From UBA2377 sp964525935 (GTDB lineage Bacteria > Verrucomicrobiota > Verrucomicrobiia > Opitutales > Opitutaceae), in contig CAZGJZ010000009.1 in the NCBI GenBank assembly GCA_964525935.1, positions 1 through 64,000 of the forward strand: a stretch of DNA of 64,000 nucleotides, read 5' to 3'. Positions within the stretch are counted from its first letter, which is position 1. Each line of letters opens with the position of its first letter. A model generated the notes under the pieces. The model saw only the letters and a program-made list of their open reading frames with translations, made no database searches and was not told the DNA's origin. The translations under genes and the position numbers were made by a program. Of this stretch, positions 47,686 through 57,325 are shown one piece after another.

Positions 47686-48666
47686 TTACTTCGCGGCGTG
47701 GATGGCGTGGCCGAGGGCTTTGACCTGCGGGTGGAAAACGGGGTCGATCAGGCCGGCCTGCGTCAGCGGGGCGTCCCACGAGATGGTGCCGCCCTTGCTG
47801 TTGATGAACCGGGTGTAGGCGATGGTGAGCTCGTCGGGGAAGCGCAGGGGATGCTTGCCCCACCACTCGCCCATGATGGTGAGGATGTGGAGCTGCGCGC
47901 CGTCGAGGAAGCGGTCGAAATTGCGGAGGCGCGAGTAGTCAGGGAGGCAGCCGGGGGCGACGGGCAGGTCGCGCTCGATCTCGCCGGGCGTGTAGTCCTC
48001 GAACTCGGTGATTGAATAGAGCGGGGTGCGCAGGCCGTTGTTGAACGAAACGAGGGAGTCGGGGTTGCCGGCCTTGAGCGCCTCGGCAAGGCTGCGGTAG
48101 TTGGGCGCGTCGGGGTGCTGGTATTTTTCCTTCTCGTAGGGTCCGTCGAGCCACCAGCCGCTCAGCGATTTGCCCCAGCGCAGGGACCATTCGCGAATGA
48201 CGGCCTCCCAGTTGCGCTGGAGGACCGAGTGTCGGTCGTCGATTTTGCCCTCGAGTTTTTCCTTCGCGAGCGCGTCGGAGGCCGGGGCCATGCCCGGGAG
48301 GTAGGCCATGAGGCGGATGCCGCGCGGGGTGAGGGCGGCGGCGAGATCGGCGATGAGGTCGCGCTTCGAGAGGCGGCTGGGGCGGCGGCCGACGATGTTG
48401 TCGTAGGTGGCGTTGGGCGAGAGGTAGAAGCCGGAATTCTGGCCGAGCGTGATGACGAAGTAGGGGACGTGGGCGTCGGCGAGCTGACGGGCGAGGCCGT
48501 CGACGTCGAAGGCGTCGATGCGGCGATTCCAGTCGTCGGTGGAGAGTTCGATCGGCTTCAGGTTGCTCGCGGCGTCGGCGAGGTAGTGGGTGAAAAGGCC
48601 CCAGCGGGCCTGATGTAACCAGTCGGTGTTGGCGCGCTGCCACGGGGTCGTCTGCGGGGAACTCAT
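47686..48666 (-). CDS. Alpha-L-fucosidase-like glycoside hydrolase
   Basis: 326 aa from ATG at 48666. The fold and motifs resemble GH29-like TIM barrels: WLHQARWGLFTHY near the start, YFVITLGQNSGFY, and LSGWWLDGPYEKEK, where the Asp aligns with the GH29 nucleophile (WWFDG). It is shorter than classical fucosidases, lacks their C-terminal beta domain and has no signal peptide. It may hydrolyse a different deoxysugar linkage. Divergent from the Nramp-like gene. Confidence 0.75.
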   Translation of the reverse strand: MSSPQTTPWQRANTDWLHQARWGLFTHYLADAASNLKPIELSTDDWNRRIDAFDVDGLARQLADAHVPYFVITLGQNSGFYLSPNATYDNIVGRRPSRLSKRDLIADLAAALTPRGIRLMAYLPGMAPASDALAKEKLEGKIDDRHSVLQRNWEAVIREWSLRWGKSLSGWWLDGPYEKEKYQHPDAPNYRSLAEALKAGNPDSLVSFNNGLRTPLYSITEFEDYTPGEIERDLPVAPGCLPDYSRLRNFDRFLDGAQLHILTIMGEWWGKHPLRFPDELTIAYTRFINSKGGTISWDAPLTQAGLIDPVFHPQVKALGHAIHAAK

Positions 48667-48782
48667 AGGGTAGGGTGGGTGGCGACTGATTGGCCCGCGG
48701 CCAAGGGCGACGCGAGAGTTTTTCATGACATCGGCGAGGCGGGGCTTGTCGGGGTGGTTTTTGCCGCCCACGCTTGGCCTTC

Positions 48783-50009
48783 GTGTTTGCCCCCTTGCTC
48801 ACCCGCCTGCGCGCGCTCGGTCCCGGTCTCATCCTGGCGGCGGCCGGCATCGGTGCCGGGGATGTCGTGGTGGCGTCGGTCACGGGCATGCAGCACGGGT
48901 TGATTCTGCTGTGGGCCGTCGTGCTGACAGTCGTGCTGAAATTTGTGCTGACCGAGGCGCTGGCGCGCTGGCAACTGGCGACGGGCGAGACGGTGGTGCG
49001 CGCATGGGTCACGCGGCTGCCGCGCTGGGTGGCGGTTTATTTTGGCGGTTACCTGCTGCTGTGGACGTTTCTGGTCGGTGCGTCGTTGAGCAGCGCGTGC
49101 GGGCTGGCGGGGGCGAGCTTGTTTCCCGCGCTGCCGGTGCCGGTGTGGGGCGCGATCCACGCGGTGGTCGCCGCGCTGCTCGTGGGATTGAACCGCTACG
49201 CGCGTTTTCAATTTGTGATGAAGCTGCTCATCGCGGTGATGGCGGGCTGCGTGTTTGTGTGCGCGCTGCTCGCGAAGCCCGATCCGGCGGCGATCGCGAC
49301 GGGGTTGGTCTGGCCGCGGCTGCCGGTGACCGGTGGCGGCGCGGCGGTGCTGGCACTGCTCGGCGGCATCGGCGGCAGCCTGACGGTGATTTGCTACGGC
49401 TACTGGCTGCGCGAGGCCGGCTGGCAGGGCGCGACGCAATTGCGCCGTGTGCGCGGCGACCTGCGGCTGGCGTATATTTTTACCGGGCTCTTTGGCATCG
49501 CGCTGGTGGTGATCGCGGCGGGCGTCGAGGCGCATGCGGCGGGCGGTCCGCGCATCGCGCTGGAAATTGCGGCGCGGCTGGAGACGGTGGCGGGGCCGGT
49601 GGCGCGCGCGGTGTTTCTCGCGGGGTTTTGGTGCACGGTCTTCACGGCGATGCTCGGCGTGTGGCAGGGCGTGCCGCATGTTTACACGGACTTGGTGAGC
49701 GCGTGGCGCGGTGGCGCGGCGCAGCCGGCGGCGGACCGGCGCGTTTACCTGGCGGCGCTCGCGTGGATTGCGGTGCCGCCGCTGTTGCTACTGTGGTTCA
49801 AGCAGCCGGTGGCGATCGTCGTCACGTTCTCGATTGTCGGCGCGTTTTTCATGCCGTTCCTCGCGGCGACGCTGCTCTACCTCAACAACCGGCGCGACTG
49901 GATGGGCGCACTGGCCAACCGCCGCACGGGCAACATCGCGCTGGCGCTGTGCCTGCTCGGCTTCGGCGCGGTGTGCGCGCGCGAACTGGTGCAGGCCGTG
50001 ACGAAATGA
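48783..50009 (+). CDS. Nramp-related membrane transporter lacking the DPGN motif
   Basis: About 408 aa from GTG at 48783 (a TTG at 48774 is possible), with some 11 hydrophobic segments. The first helix opens GPGLILAAAGIGAGDVVVAS. In true Nramp metal transporters the DPGN metal-binding motif sits where GAGD is found here, and the helix-6 MPH motif is replaced by LTVICYGYWLR. The overall order of helices still fits Nramp. The transported ion is therefore uncertain and may not be Mn or Fe. Confidence 0.8.
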   Translation: MFAPLLTRLRALGPGLILAAAGIGAGDVVVASVTGMQHGLILLWAVVLTVVLKFVLTEALARWQLATGETVVRAWVTRLPRWVAVYFGGYLLLWTFLVGASLSSACGLAGASLFPALPVPVWGAIHAVVAALLVGLNRYARFQFVMKLLIAVMAGCVFVCALLAKPDPAAIATGLVWPRLPVTGGGAAVLALLGGIGGSLTVICYGYWLREAGWQGATQLRRVRGDLRLAYIFTGLFGIALVVIAAGVEAHAAGGPRIALEIAARLETVAGPVARAVFLAGFWCTVFTAMLGVWQGVPHVYTDLVSAWRGGAAQPAADRRVYLAALAWIAVPPLLLLWFKQPVAIVVTFSIVGAFFMPFLAATLLYLNNRRDWMGALANRRTGNIALALCLLGFGAVCARELVQAVTK

Positions 50010-50016
50010 GCGGCGG

Positions 50017-50538
50017 TCAGGCCTTCAGCAGGCAGCACTGCTTGTATTTTTTGCCGGAGCCGCAGGGGCAGGGATCGTTGCGGCCGACTTTGGGCGTGGC
50101 GGATTTGTAGGGCGCGGGGCCGAGGCGGGCCTCGCGGTTGTAGAGCCACGCGCCGTTGATGCGGAGGAACTCGGCCTTCTCGTGCAGCACCTTGTCGGTG
50201 CCATCCTCGGTGCCGTAGGCGGAGAAATCCACGAAGGCCTTGTCGGGCTGTTCGCCGGTCTCGTGCGCGTGGACGACGAGCTTCGTCCAAACGATGGACG
50301 GCTCGCCGGCCTCGGCGACGTAGGGCTTGCCGGCGGTGGCGCGGTAGGAATCGTGCAGGAATTTAAAATCGTGGGCGACGTGCGCGGTGAAGCGGGCGCG
50401 CATCAGTTGCTCGGCCGTCGCGGGAGACTGCGTGCGATTCAGGATCGGCTCACAGCAGGCTTCGAAGGGCTGGCCGCTGCCGCAAGGGCAGGGCTGGCCG
50501 CGTGACGGGCGAGGGGAAGTGGTGGGCGTAGAGGCCAT
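50017..50538 (-). CDS. YchJ-family protein with two SEC-C zinc motifs
   Basis: 173 aa from ATG at 50538. An N-terminal CPCGSGQPFEACC and a C-terminal CPCGSGKKYKQCC flank an NTF2-like middle (RARFTAHVAHDFKFLHDSY). This is the UPF0225/YchJ layout. SEC-C motifs bind zinc and contact the translocase or ribosome in SecA; the cellular role of YchJ is unknown. Tail to tail with the Nramp-like gene. Confidence 0.9.
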   Translation of the reverse strand: MASTPTTSPRPSRGQPCPCGSGQPFEACCEPILNRTQSPATAEQLMRARFTAHVAHDFKFLHDSYRATAGKPYVAEAGEPSIVWTKLVVHAHETGEQPDKAFVDFSAYGTEDGTDKVLHEKAEFLRINGAWLYNREARLGPAPYKSATPKVGRNDPCPCGSGKKYKQCCLLKA

Positions 50539-50682
50539 GCGCTCACAGGTAGCAAGCGGCCCCGCCAAGGCGAGGGGAAATCGCCCGGCGAAGGTGGCCG
50601 GGTGCGTCGCGCTGGTGGCGCTGCCGCGGGGTGCGTCGATGGCGGCGGCTGGCAAAATCGCGGCACTTGCGCAGCTTGGGCG

Positions 50683-51678
<996 letters not shown>

Positions 51679-51925
51679 ATTCCGGGATAACCGGAGCAAG
51701 CGGACGGGTTAATGTTTTTAGCACGATTCGCCGATGGCGGTGGCGAATTTAGCGCGGCGCCGCTCCGGTCTGAGAGTCTATTTCCGTCATATGCATTGGG
51801 GTGCGGCGATAGGTTTTACCTGCGACGGAAGGGCGTATCATTCGATTGGATAGGGTTTTATACCTATACGACTCAGAAAAAAAAGCTAGTAGCCCTTACA
51901 TGACACCCCTACGGTTTTTCGATTC
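51679..51925. other. Intergenic region before the pseudopilin gene
   Basis: 247 bp, locally AT-rich around 51840-51890. It shows no gene or clear terminator; it probably holds the promoter of the pseudopilin pair. Confidence 0.4.
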
Positions 51926-52459
51926 ATGAACAGGATGATCTCGACCCAACCCTCCGTGAGCCGCCCGGTGCGGCCGGCGGCGCGGCGCGGTTTCACCTTG
52001 GTGGAAATCATGGTCGTGGTGACGATCATCAGCCTGCTCGCGATGCTGGCGGTGCCGACGATGCAGAAGATCCGGCGTAAGGCACGGGCCAGCGCGATCT
52101 CCAACGATTTCCGCGTTTTCGCCACGGCCTTCCTGACGTATTCGCACGAGTCCGGTTCTTTGCCGCCCGAGTCCGGTCCCGGCATCACACCGACTGGCAT
52201 GGATGTTTATCTGAAAGGTGGCGCTTGGACGCGGGTGACCCCGATGGGCGGTCGCTACAATTGGGAAAACGGTCAGCTCCACCAAGGCGGCTTCCGGCCG
52301 CATGCCGCCATCGCCATCACGGCGACCGCTGATGCGCCGTTGCTGATCGATGCGAACCAATTGAAGGAAATCGATATGGCGATCGACGACGGTGATCTGA
52401 CGACCGGCAGTTTCCGCCTCGGTTCAGGTAACGCCCCGCTCTTTGTGATCGAACCCTGA
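51926..52459 (+). CDS. Type II secretion/type IV pilus pseudopilin
   Basis: 177 aa. After a 21-residue basic leader the prepilin cleavage site reads G-FTLVEIMVV (PAARRG/FTLVEIMVVV), followed by the hydrophobic helix TIISLLAMLAVPTMQKIRRK. The C-terminal domain is small and carries no disulfide pair. Such short pseudopilins are abundant in Verrucomicrobiota and Planctomycetota and are often not tied to a full secretion operon. The next gene overlaps its stop by one base. Confidence 0.9.
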   Translation: MNRMISTQPSVSRPVRPAARRGFTLVEIMVVVTIISLLAMLAVPTMQKIRRKARASAISNDFRVFATAFLTYSHESGSLPPESGPGITPTGMDVYLKGGAWTRVTPMGGRYNWENGQLHQGGFRPHAAIAITATADAPLLIDANQLKEIDMAIDDGDLTTGSFRLGSGNAPLFVIEP

Positions 52460-53229
52460 TGGCTCCCACGTCCTACAACCTCACCCTGCACCACCTGGCT
52501 CCCGAGGCCAAGGCGGCCGGGTTGCAATATCCCGACTTGGAGGTCCCTGGCGTTTCCGTGGAAAAGATCCGCACGCTGCTCGTCGCCCTCAGCAAGGCCG
52601 GCGCCAAGCTCGCGCCGGACGACCTTTCCTCGCCTGAGATTCGCATCAAGACCGCCCGCGAAGTGTTGCGGGTGCGGCCCAGCGCCGGAGGCCTTCGCCT
52701 CGTCAGTTGGGACACCAAGATTGGTGGCTCGGATTTCAGCGTGGACCAGGTGATCGAGCATCTCGACGGTCCGCGGCCCGAGGCGTCAGCCGCCACCCGG
52801 CAATCGGCCTCGCCGATGCCCTCCAGCCGGCTGCCGCGCTGGGCCAAGATCGCGGCCCTGGCGGTCGCGATTATCGCCATCAACGTCACGACGCTCTGGT
52901 TTCTGCTGCGCGCGCCGCCCACGTTGTTGCCGGAGTATGATCTGCTGCCCGACACGGATGCGCAAAAACTTCTCCTGGCTGCCGCCGGCGAATACGAGAC
53001 CGGCGGCCACGAAGGCGACCGCCGCCTCATCATCCAGCCCGATGGCAGCATGATCCTCTCCACCTACGGGGCGAAGCGGAAGATCATCGAGGAAGTCACG
53101 CTGCGTTCGCGCGGCGCCCGCACCAGCGGACGTCCGGCCTTGCTCACCAGCGACCCGTATCTCCTCGAAGTGAAGGACGCCAACACCGTCATCCTCTACG
53201 GCAACGCCTACCGCCGCCGCCAGAGTTGA
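52459..53229 (+). CDS. Hypothetical single-TM protein coupled to the pseudopilin
   Basis: 256 aa. The ATG at 52459 shares a base with the pseudopilin stop (TGATG), indicating translational coupling. Residues ~1-110 are soluble. A single hydrophobic helix (KIAALAVAIIAINVTTLWFLL) lies at about 130-150 and a C-terminal soluble domain follows. No family recognised. The coupling suggests it assembles or anchors the pseudopilin. Confidence 0.72.
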   Translation: MAPTSYNLTLHHLAPEAKAAGLQYPDLEVPGVSVEKIRTLLVALSKAGAKLAPDDLSSPEIRIKTAREVLRVRPSAGGLRLVSWDTKIGGSDFSVDQVIEHLDGPRPEASAATRQSASPMPSSRLPRWAKIAALAVAIIAINVTTLWFLLRAPPTLLPEYDLLPDTDAQKLLLAAAGEYETGGHEGDRRLIIQPDGSMILSTYGAKRKIIEEVTLRSRGARTSGRPALLTSDPYLLEVKDANTVILYGNAYRRRQS

Positions 53230-53277
53230 CGCGATCCGCGCGTGACGGCGCCGCCTTGAGTAACGGCCAGCCCAGTC

Positions 53278-53442
53278 ATGAAGAAACCCACCAAGGAACA
53301 GCGCGAGCGCAGCTGCGTGCGCAAACGCCGCTACCGCACGCAAGGTGACGCGTTGGATGCCGCGATGCTCGCCGGCGTGGAACGCGCCCGCACGGCTTAC
53401 CTTTGCCCGATCTGTCAGCACTGGCACCTGGCGTCGGTGTGA
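53278..53442 (+). CDS. 54-aa zinc-ribbon-like small protein
   Basis: MKKPTKEQRERSC then VRKRRYRTQGDALDAAM, a short linker and the C-terminal LCPICQHWHLASV. The CPIC plus HWH arrangement can bind one zinc with C-x2-C and His ligands. Very short proteins ending in a CP-x-C-x-x-WHLT-like tail are common in bacteria and phages, role unknown. GC-rich third positions support coding. Confidence 0.65.
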   Translation: MKKPTKEQRERSCVRKRRYRTQGDALDAAMLAGVERARTAYLCPICQHWHLASV

Positions 53443-53582
53443 GCATGGATTGAGGTAGGGCGGGACCGCTGGGCCCGCCGCGATTGACGGGTGCGGCCGC
53501 ATTTCCCACGGCGCCCAGCGGTCACGCCCTGGCTTGGGTTCGCAGTTGCCGCCGCCGCGCCGCTCGCCCAACAACGACTCCG

Positions 53583-54977
53583 ATGAAATCATTTCCCCAA
53601 AACTTCGTCTGGGGCGCCGCCACGGCCGCCGCCCAAATCGAGGGCGCCTGGAACGTCGACGGTCGCGGCCCGAGCATCTGGGACGCCTTTGCCCAAACCC
53701 CCGGCAAGACCAACCTCAACCAGACCGGCGCCATCGCGTGCGACCACTATCATCGCATCGACGAAGATGTCGCGCTGATGAAGGCCATGGGCCTGAAGGC
53801 GTATCGCTTTTCCTTTTCGTGGAGCCGCCTCCAGCCGCTCGGCCGCGGCGCCGTCAACGAGGCCGGCGTGGCGTTCTACAACCGGCTCATCAACGCGCTC
53901 CTCGCCAACGGCATCACGCCCTGGGTCACGCTCTACCACTGGGACCTGCCGCTCGCGCTGCAGATGGAACTCGACGGGCTGCTCAACCCCGAGATCGCCG
54001 ACCATTTCGCGCGCTACGCCGTGCTGTGTTTCGAGCGCTTCGGCGACCGTGTGAAACACTGGATCACGTTCAACGAGGCGTGGTGCAGCGCCGTGCTCGG
54101 CCACGGCATCGGCTACTTCGCGCCCGGCCGCATCAGCCAGACCGAGCCCTACATCGCCGCGCACAATCTCCTGCGCTCGCACGCGAAGATCGTTGATGTC
54201 TACCGCCGCAAGTTTCAGGCGACGCAGCGCGGCGTCATCGGCATCACCAACAACTGCGACTGGCGCGAACCGAAGACCGACACGCCGGCAGACCGCGCCG
54301 CGGCTGAGCGCGGACTCGAATTTTTCCTCGGCTGGTTTGCCGACCCGATCTACCGCGGTGACTACCCCGCGTGTATGCGCGCTGCCGTCGGCGACCGCCT
54401 GCCGCAGTTCAGCGACGCCGACCGCGCGCTGGTGCTCGGCTCGAGTGATTTCTTCGGGCTCAACTTCTACGGCGGCATGCTCGCTTCCGAACCGCCGGCC
54501 ACGCGCGACATGACCGTCACCGCGCCGACCGGCAACGGCGGCATGGCCGCCGACCAGCGCGTCGAGCTCTCCGACGATCCCACTTGGGAAAAGACCGACA
54601 TGAACTGGAACATCGTGCCGCAGTTTTGCCGCAAGATGCTCAAGTGGATCGACCAGCGCTACGACCACCCGCCGATTTACATCACGGAAAACGGCATGGC
54701 GCTGCCGGGCGAGGACGACGTCGCCGTCGCGATCAAGGACGAGCGCCGCATCGATTACATCCGCCGCTACCTCGAAGCCTGCCACGCCTCGATCAACGAG
54801 GACGGCGTGGACCTGCGCGGCTACATTGTGTGGACGCTGATGGATAATTTCGAATGGGCGCTAGGCTACAGCAAACGCTTCGGCCTACACCACGTGGATT
54901 TCAAGACCGGCAAACGCACGCCGAAGAACTCGGCACGGTGGTATGCTGGCGTGATGCAGCGGAATGGGCTGGAATAA
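53583..54977 (+). CDS. GH1 beta-glucosidase
   Basis: A 464-aa family 1 glycosidase cleaving terminal beta-glucosides or galactosides. Acid/base E165 lies in TFNEAW, where the usual Pro after Glu is Ala. The nucleophile is E369 in YITENGMALPG. Other hallmarks are the N-terminal FVWGAATAAAQIEGAW and the C-terminal WTLMDNFEWALGYSKRFGLHHVDF. No signal peptide, so it acts on imported di- and oligosaccharides. Confidence 0.95.
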   Translation: MKSFPQNFVWGAATAAAQIEGAWNVDGRGPSIWDAFAQTPGKTNLNQTGAIACDHYHRIDEDVALMKAMGLKAYRFSFSWSRLQPLGRGAVNEAGVAFYNRLINALLANGITPWVTLYHWDLPLALQMELDGLLNPEIADHFARYAVLCFERFGDRVKHWITFNEAWCSAVLGHGIGYFAPGRISQTEPYIAAHNLLRSHAKIVDVYRRKFQATQRGVIGITNNCDWREPKTDTPADRAAAERGLEFFLGWFADPIYRGDYPACMRAAVGDRLPQFSDADRALVLGSSDFFGLNFYGGMLASEPPATRDMTVTAPTGNGGMAADQRVELSDDPTWEKTDMNWNIVPQFCRKMLKWIDQRYDHPPIYITENGMALPGEDDVAVAIKDERRIDYIRRYLEACHASINEDGVDLRGYIVWTLMDNFEWALGYSKRFGLHHVDFKTGKRTPKNSARWYAGVMQRNGLE

Positions 54978-55008
54978 GCGATTCTACACGGACCGACTTT
55001 TCTCGTAA

Positions 55009-55476
55009 ATGAAGAGAAACGAAACAGCCGTTTGCGCTTTCGACGGGCTGATTAGGCCGGTCTTGGAGCATCTTGAATTCAGAGAAGTCGTTCTCAAAGA
55101 TTGCATACATTCCCAGTTCCTTTTTCAAAAGGATCGGACTTGGTTCGATCTCTCGTGGGATTGCAGAGATCAATATCTCGAAGTGAGTCTCGGATATTTG
55201 TATTGGTTCAAGGATGTAATGCCCCGAGTCGTTGTGATTGGTGACTATTCGCACTGGGATAGTGTGGTGACATGGGATTCCATTCGCTCGGATGCTGATT
55301 TCGAAGTCGTGTATGGAAGAATTCGTGATTCGCTGCCGAATGCCACTTCACGATTGGAGGCGGAGTTTCCGAGCCTCCTTTCCGAGTTTAGGAAGACCAG
55401 AAATCAAAGGATCCAAATCGACGATTACATCGGACAGGAAGTGACAATTGATTCCCTTAAACGATTCAGAGCCTAA
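55009..55476 (+). CDS. Low-GC hypothetical protein
   Basis: 155 aa, acidic, rich in aromatic residues (RTWFDLSWDCRDQYLEVSLG). Not recognised. Base composition is clearly lower in GC than its neighbours, like the genes at 11833 and 13588, so it is probably a recent acquisition. Small proteins of this look are often immunity or toxin-associated proteins, but no partner is visible. Confidence 0.6.
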   Translation: MKRNETAVCAFDGLIRPVLEHLEFREVVLKDCIHSQFLFQKDRTWFDLSWDCRDQYLEVSLGYLYWFKDVMPRVVVIGDYSHWDSVVTWDSIRSDADFEVVYGRIRDSLPNATSRLEAEFPSLLSEFRKTRNQRIQIDDYIGQEVTIDSLKRFRA

Positions 55477-55586
55477 CAAGCGCGAGTGCTGAAAAGAATA
55501 GTTTCGGGTTTGAAGTGAGTCAATGTAGCGACCGCATCGTTGGAAGTAACTGCGCGTGGTTGAGCAATAGGGCAAACGAGCTGCCG

Positions 55587-56852
55587 TCAGCCGAGGGCCG
55601 TTCGAACTACTTCGCCGAGGCGGCAGATACCTTTCTCGATGTTGGATTCGCTGGCGTTGCTGAAGTTGAGCCGGAGCGTGTTGCGCGGAGCGTCACCGAC
55701 CCAGAACGGAGCGCCGGGGACGTAGGCGATTTTTTGCTGCGTGGCGGCGGGGAGCAGCGCGAGCGTGTCGATTGCTTCGGGCAGGCGGGCCCAGAGGAAA
55801 AGGCCGCCGGCGGGTTGGGTCCACGTGCAGCCGGCGGGGAGATGGCGGGCGAGGGCGGCGAGCATGGTGTCGCGGCGGCGGGCGTAGGTGGCGCAGAGTT
55901 TGGTCACATGAGTGTCGAGCGCGCCGGGCTGCGTGAGCCAGCGGTGGGCGACGGCTTGGGCGAAGGACGACGTGTGCAGGTCGCAGGATTGCTTGAGCGT
56001 GATGAGCTGCTCGCGGAGCACGCGATCGCGGGTGACGAGCCAGGCGACGCGTAAACCTGGTGCCATGATTTTGCTCGTGGTGCCGAGGTAGATGCAGTTT
56101 TCGCCACCGGGCAGCGCGGAGAGCGCGGGCAGGTGTTGTCCGGTGTAACGCAGCCGCCCGTAGGGATCATCCTCGAGGATGGGCATGCCGTGGGTGGCGG
56201 CGATGGCGACCAGCAACGTGCGGCGTTCGAGCGAGAGGCTGGTGCCGGTGGGGTTTTGAAAATTCGGGATGAGGTAGATCAGCTTCGGCCGGTTTTTCGC
56301 GGAGCGCAGGGCTTCGTCGAGTGCGGCGGGCAGCATGCCTTCGTCGTCGGAGGGGAGGGCGACGATGTTGGCCTCGGCGGCTTGGAACGCCTGGAGCGCG
56401 CCGACGTAGGCGGGATTTTCGACGAGCACGGTGTCGCCGGGATCGAGCAACGCGCGCGCGACGAGATCGAGGCCTTGCTGGGAACCGCTGGTGATGAGCA
56501 CGTCGTCGGGTGCCGGGGTGAAGCCGACGGTTTCGCCGAGGTGCTGGCAGATCCACTCGCGCAGCGGGCGGTGGCCCTCGGTGGTGCTGTATTGGAGCGC
56601 GGCGGGGCCGGCGTGCGTGAGCACGTGTTGCGTGGCGGCGGCGATGGACTCGACGGGGAACAGCTCGGGCGCGGGCAGGCCGCCGGCGAAGGAAATGATT
56701 TCAGGGGCGACGGTCGTTTTGAGGATTTCGCGGATGGCGCTCGGTTTGACGTGCGCGGTGCGCCGGGCGAAACGGAATACAGGTGCTGCGACGGCAGGGG
56801 AGACCATGGCGGAGCGGGAAGAGGCAGCGAGAACGACCGGGGTGGGTTTCAT
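55587..56852 (-). CDS. PLP-dependent aminotransferase, class I/II (2-aminoadipate/LysN-like)
   Basis: 421 aa from ATG at 56852 (ATG 56807 also possible). A fold-type I aminotransferase: substrate loop ISFAGGLPAPELFP, NPTG motif in NFQNPTGTS, PLP pyrimidine-binding D228-D229-P-Y, Schiff-base K261 (TTSKIMAPGLR) and R268. There is no N-terminal winged helix, so it is an enzyme rather than a MocR regulator. LysN-like enzymes accept 2-aminoadipate, aromatic or branched amino acids. A 64-codon frame precedes it by 10 bp. Confidence 0.9.
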   Translation of the reverse strand: MKPTPVVLAASSRSAMVSPAVAAPVFRFARRTAHVKPSAIREILKTTVAPEIISFAGGLPAPELFPVESIAAATQHVLTHAGPAALQYSTTEGHRPLREWICQHLGETVGFTPAPDDVLITSGSQQGLDLVARALLDPGDTVLVENPAYVGALQAFQAAEANIVALPSDDEGMLPAALDEALRSAKNRPKLIYLIPNFQNPTGTSLSLERRTLLVAIAATHGMPILEDDPYGRLRYTGQHLPALSALPGGENCIYLGTTSKIMAPGLRVAWLVTRDRVLREQLITLKQSCDLHTSSFAQAVAHRWLTQPGALDTHVTKLCATYARRRDTMLAALARHLPAGCTWTQPAGGLFLWARLPEAIDTLALLPAATQQKIAYVPGAPFWVGDAPRNTLRLNFSNASESNIEKGICRLGEVVRTALG

Positions 56853-56862
56853 GACAGGGTCC

Positions 56863-57057
56863 TCAATCTTGGTTATACGCGATGGGCTGCGGCGGGTTGG
56901 GCTCCGGGTAGGTGAGATCGGGCCGCTGGTTGCGCACGAGGAAATCGTGGTGCGCCCAGCCGGGCGTCTCCGTGGGTTCAGGACGTCGCTCGGGGAGCGC
57001 GCGTCGTTGCGTGGGGTCCTGCGATGGGCGGGACGGGGTGGCTTCGTGGTGGTGCAT
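56863..57057 (-). CDS. Possible small proline-rich protein upstream of the aminotransferase
   Basis: 64 codons starting MHHHEATPSRPSQ and ending PPQPIAYNQD, 10 bp before the aminotransferase start. Pro/Arg-rich, unlike a folded protein, but the C-terminal third has plausible coding character. Unclear whether it is translated. Confidence 0.3.
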   Translation of the reverse strand: MHHHEATPSRPSQDPTQRRALPERRPEPTETPGWAHHDFLVRNQRPDLTYPEPNPPQPIAYNQD

Positions 57058-57106
57058 GTGGCGTGTTGGTTTTACGCCCGCTCCCTTGCCAGGTCCCGGT
57101 GGAGCC

Positions 57107-57141
57107 AAAAAAAAGCCCCTCCGGTTTGGCACCGGAGGGGC
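57107..57141 (-). terminator. Strong intrinsic terminator
   Basis: On the minus strand a perfect 11-bp stem, GCCCCTCCGGT with ACCGGAGGGGC, around a 5-nt loop, followed by eight T. It begins 17 bp after the stop of the 33-codon frame at 57159-57260. Confidence 0.93.
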
Positions 57142-57158
57142 GAAAGTTGTTTAAACGA

Positions 57159-57260
57159 TCAGAACCCTCTCGGCGCGTTGGTAACGACGGCGACAGCAAG
57201 AGCTGCGACTTTGGAAACAAAGCCGAGGGTCGAGGAAGCAATTGCGCCGGAGAGATTCAT
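57159..57260 (-). CDS. 33-aa hydrophobic small ORF with promoter and terminator signature
   Basis: MNLSGAIASSTLGFVSK, then a hydrophobic VAALAVAVV stretch, ending TNAPRGF. A consensus -35 TTGACA lies upstream (57298-57303, minus strand) and a strong terminator follows the stop. The -10 is poor. The layout suits either a leader peptide of an attenuator (the Ala/Val run and NAP end recall ilvB leaders) or a stand-alone small membrane peptide. The only downstream genes are the 64-codon frame and the aminotransferase. Confidence 0.45.
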   Translation of the reverse strand: MNLSGAIASSTLGFVSKVAALAVAVVTNAPRGF

Positions 57261-57325
57261 TGAGTTCGCCGCCAGAAAGGCGTTTTCACCGGCCGGGTGT
57301 CAAGGATGGAGATTGTTTGTCTGGT

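Noticed and set aside
51712..51903. 63-codon ORF upstream of the pseudopilin gene
   Set aside because: No recognisable domain, shifting composition along its length and no ribosome-binding site; it probably covers promoter DNA.
56863..57057. MHHH-starting frame as a histidine attenuator leader
   Set aside because: Only three His codons, no terminator between it and the next gene, and the strong terminator lies upstream of it, so the order does not fit his-type attenuation.
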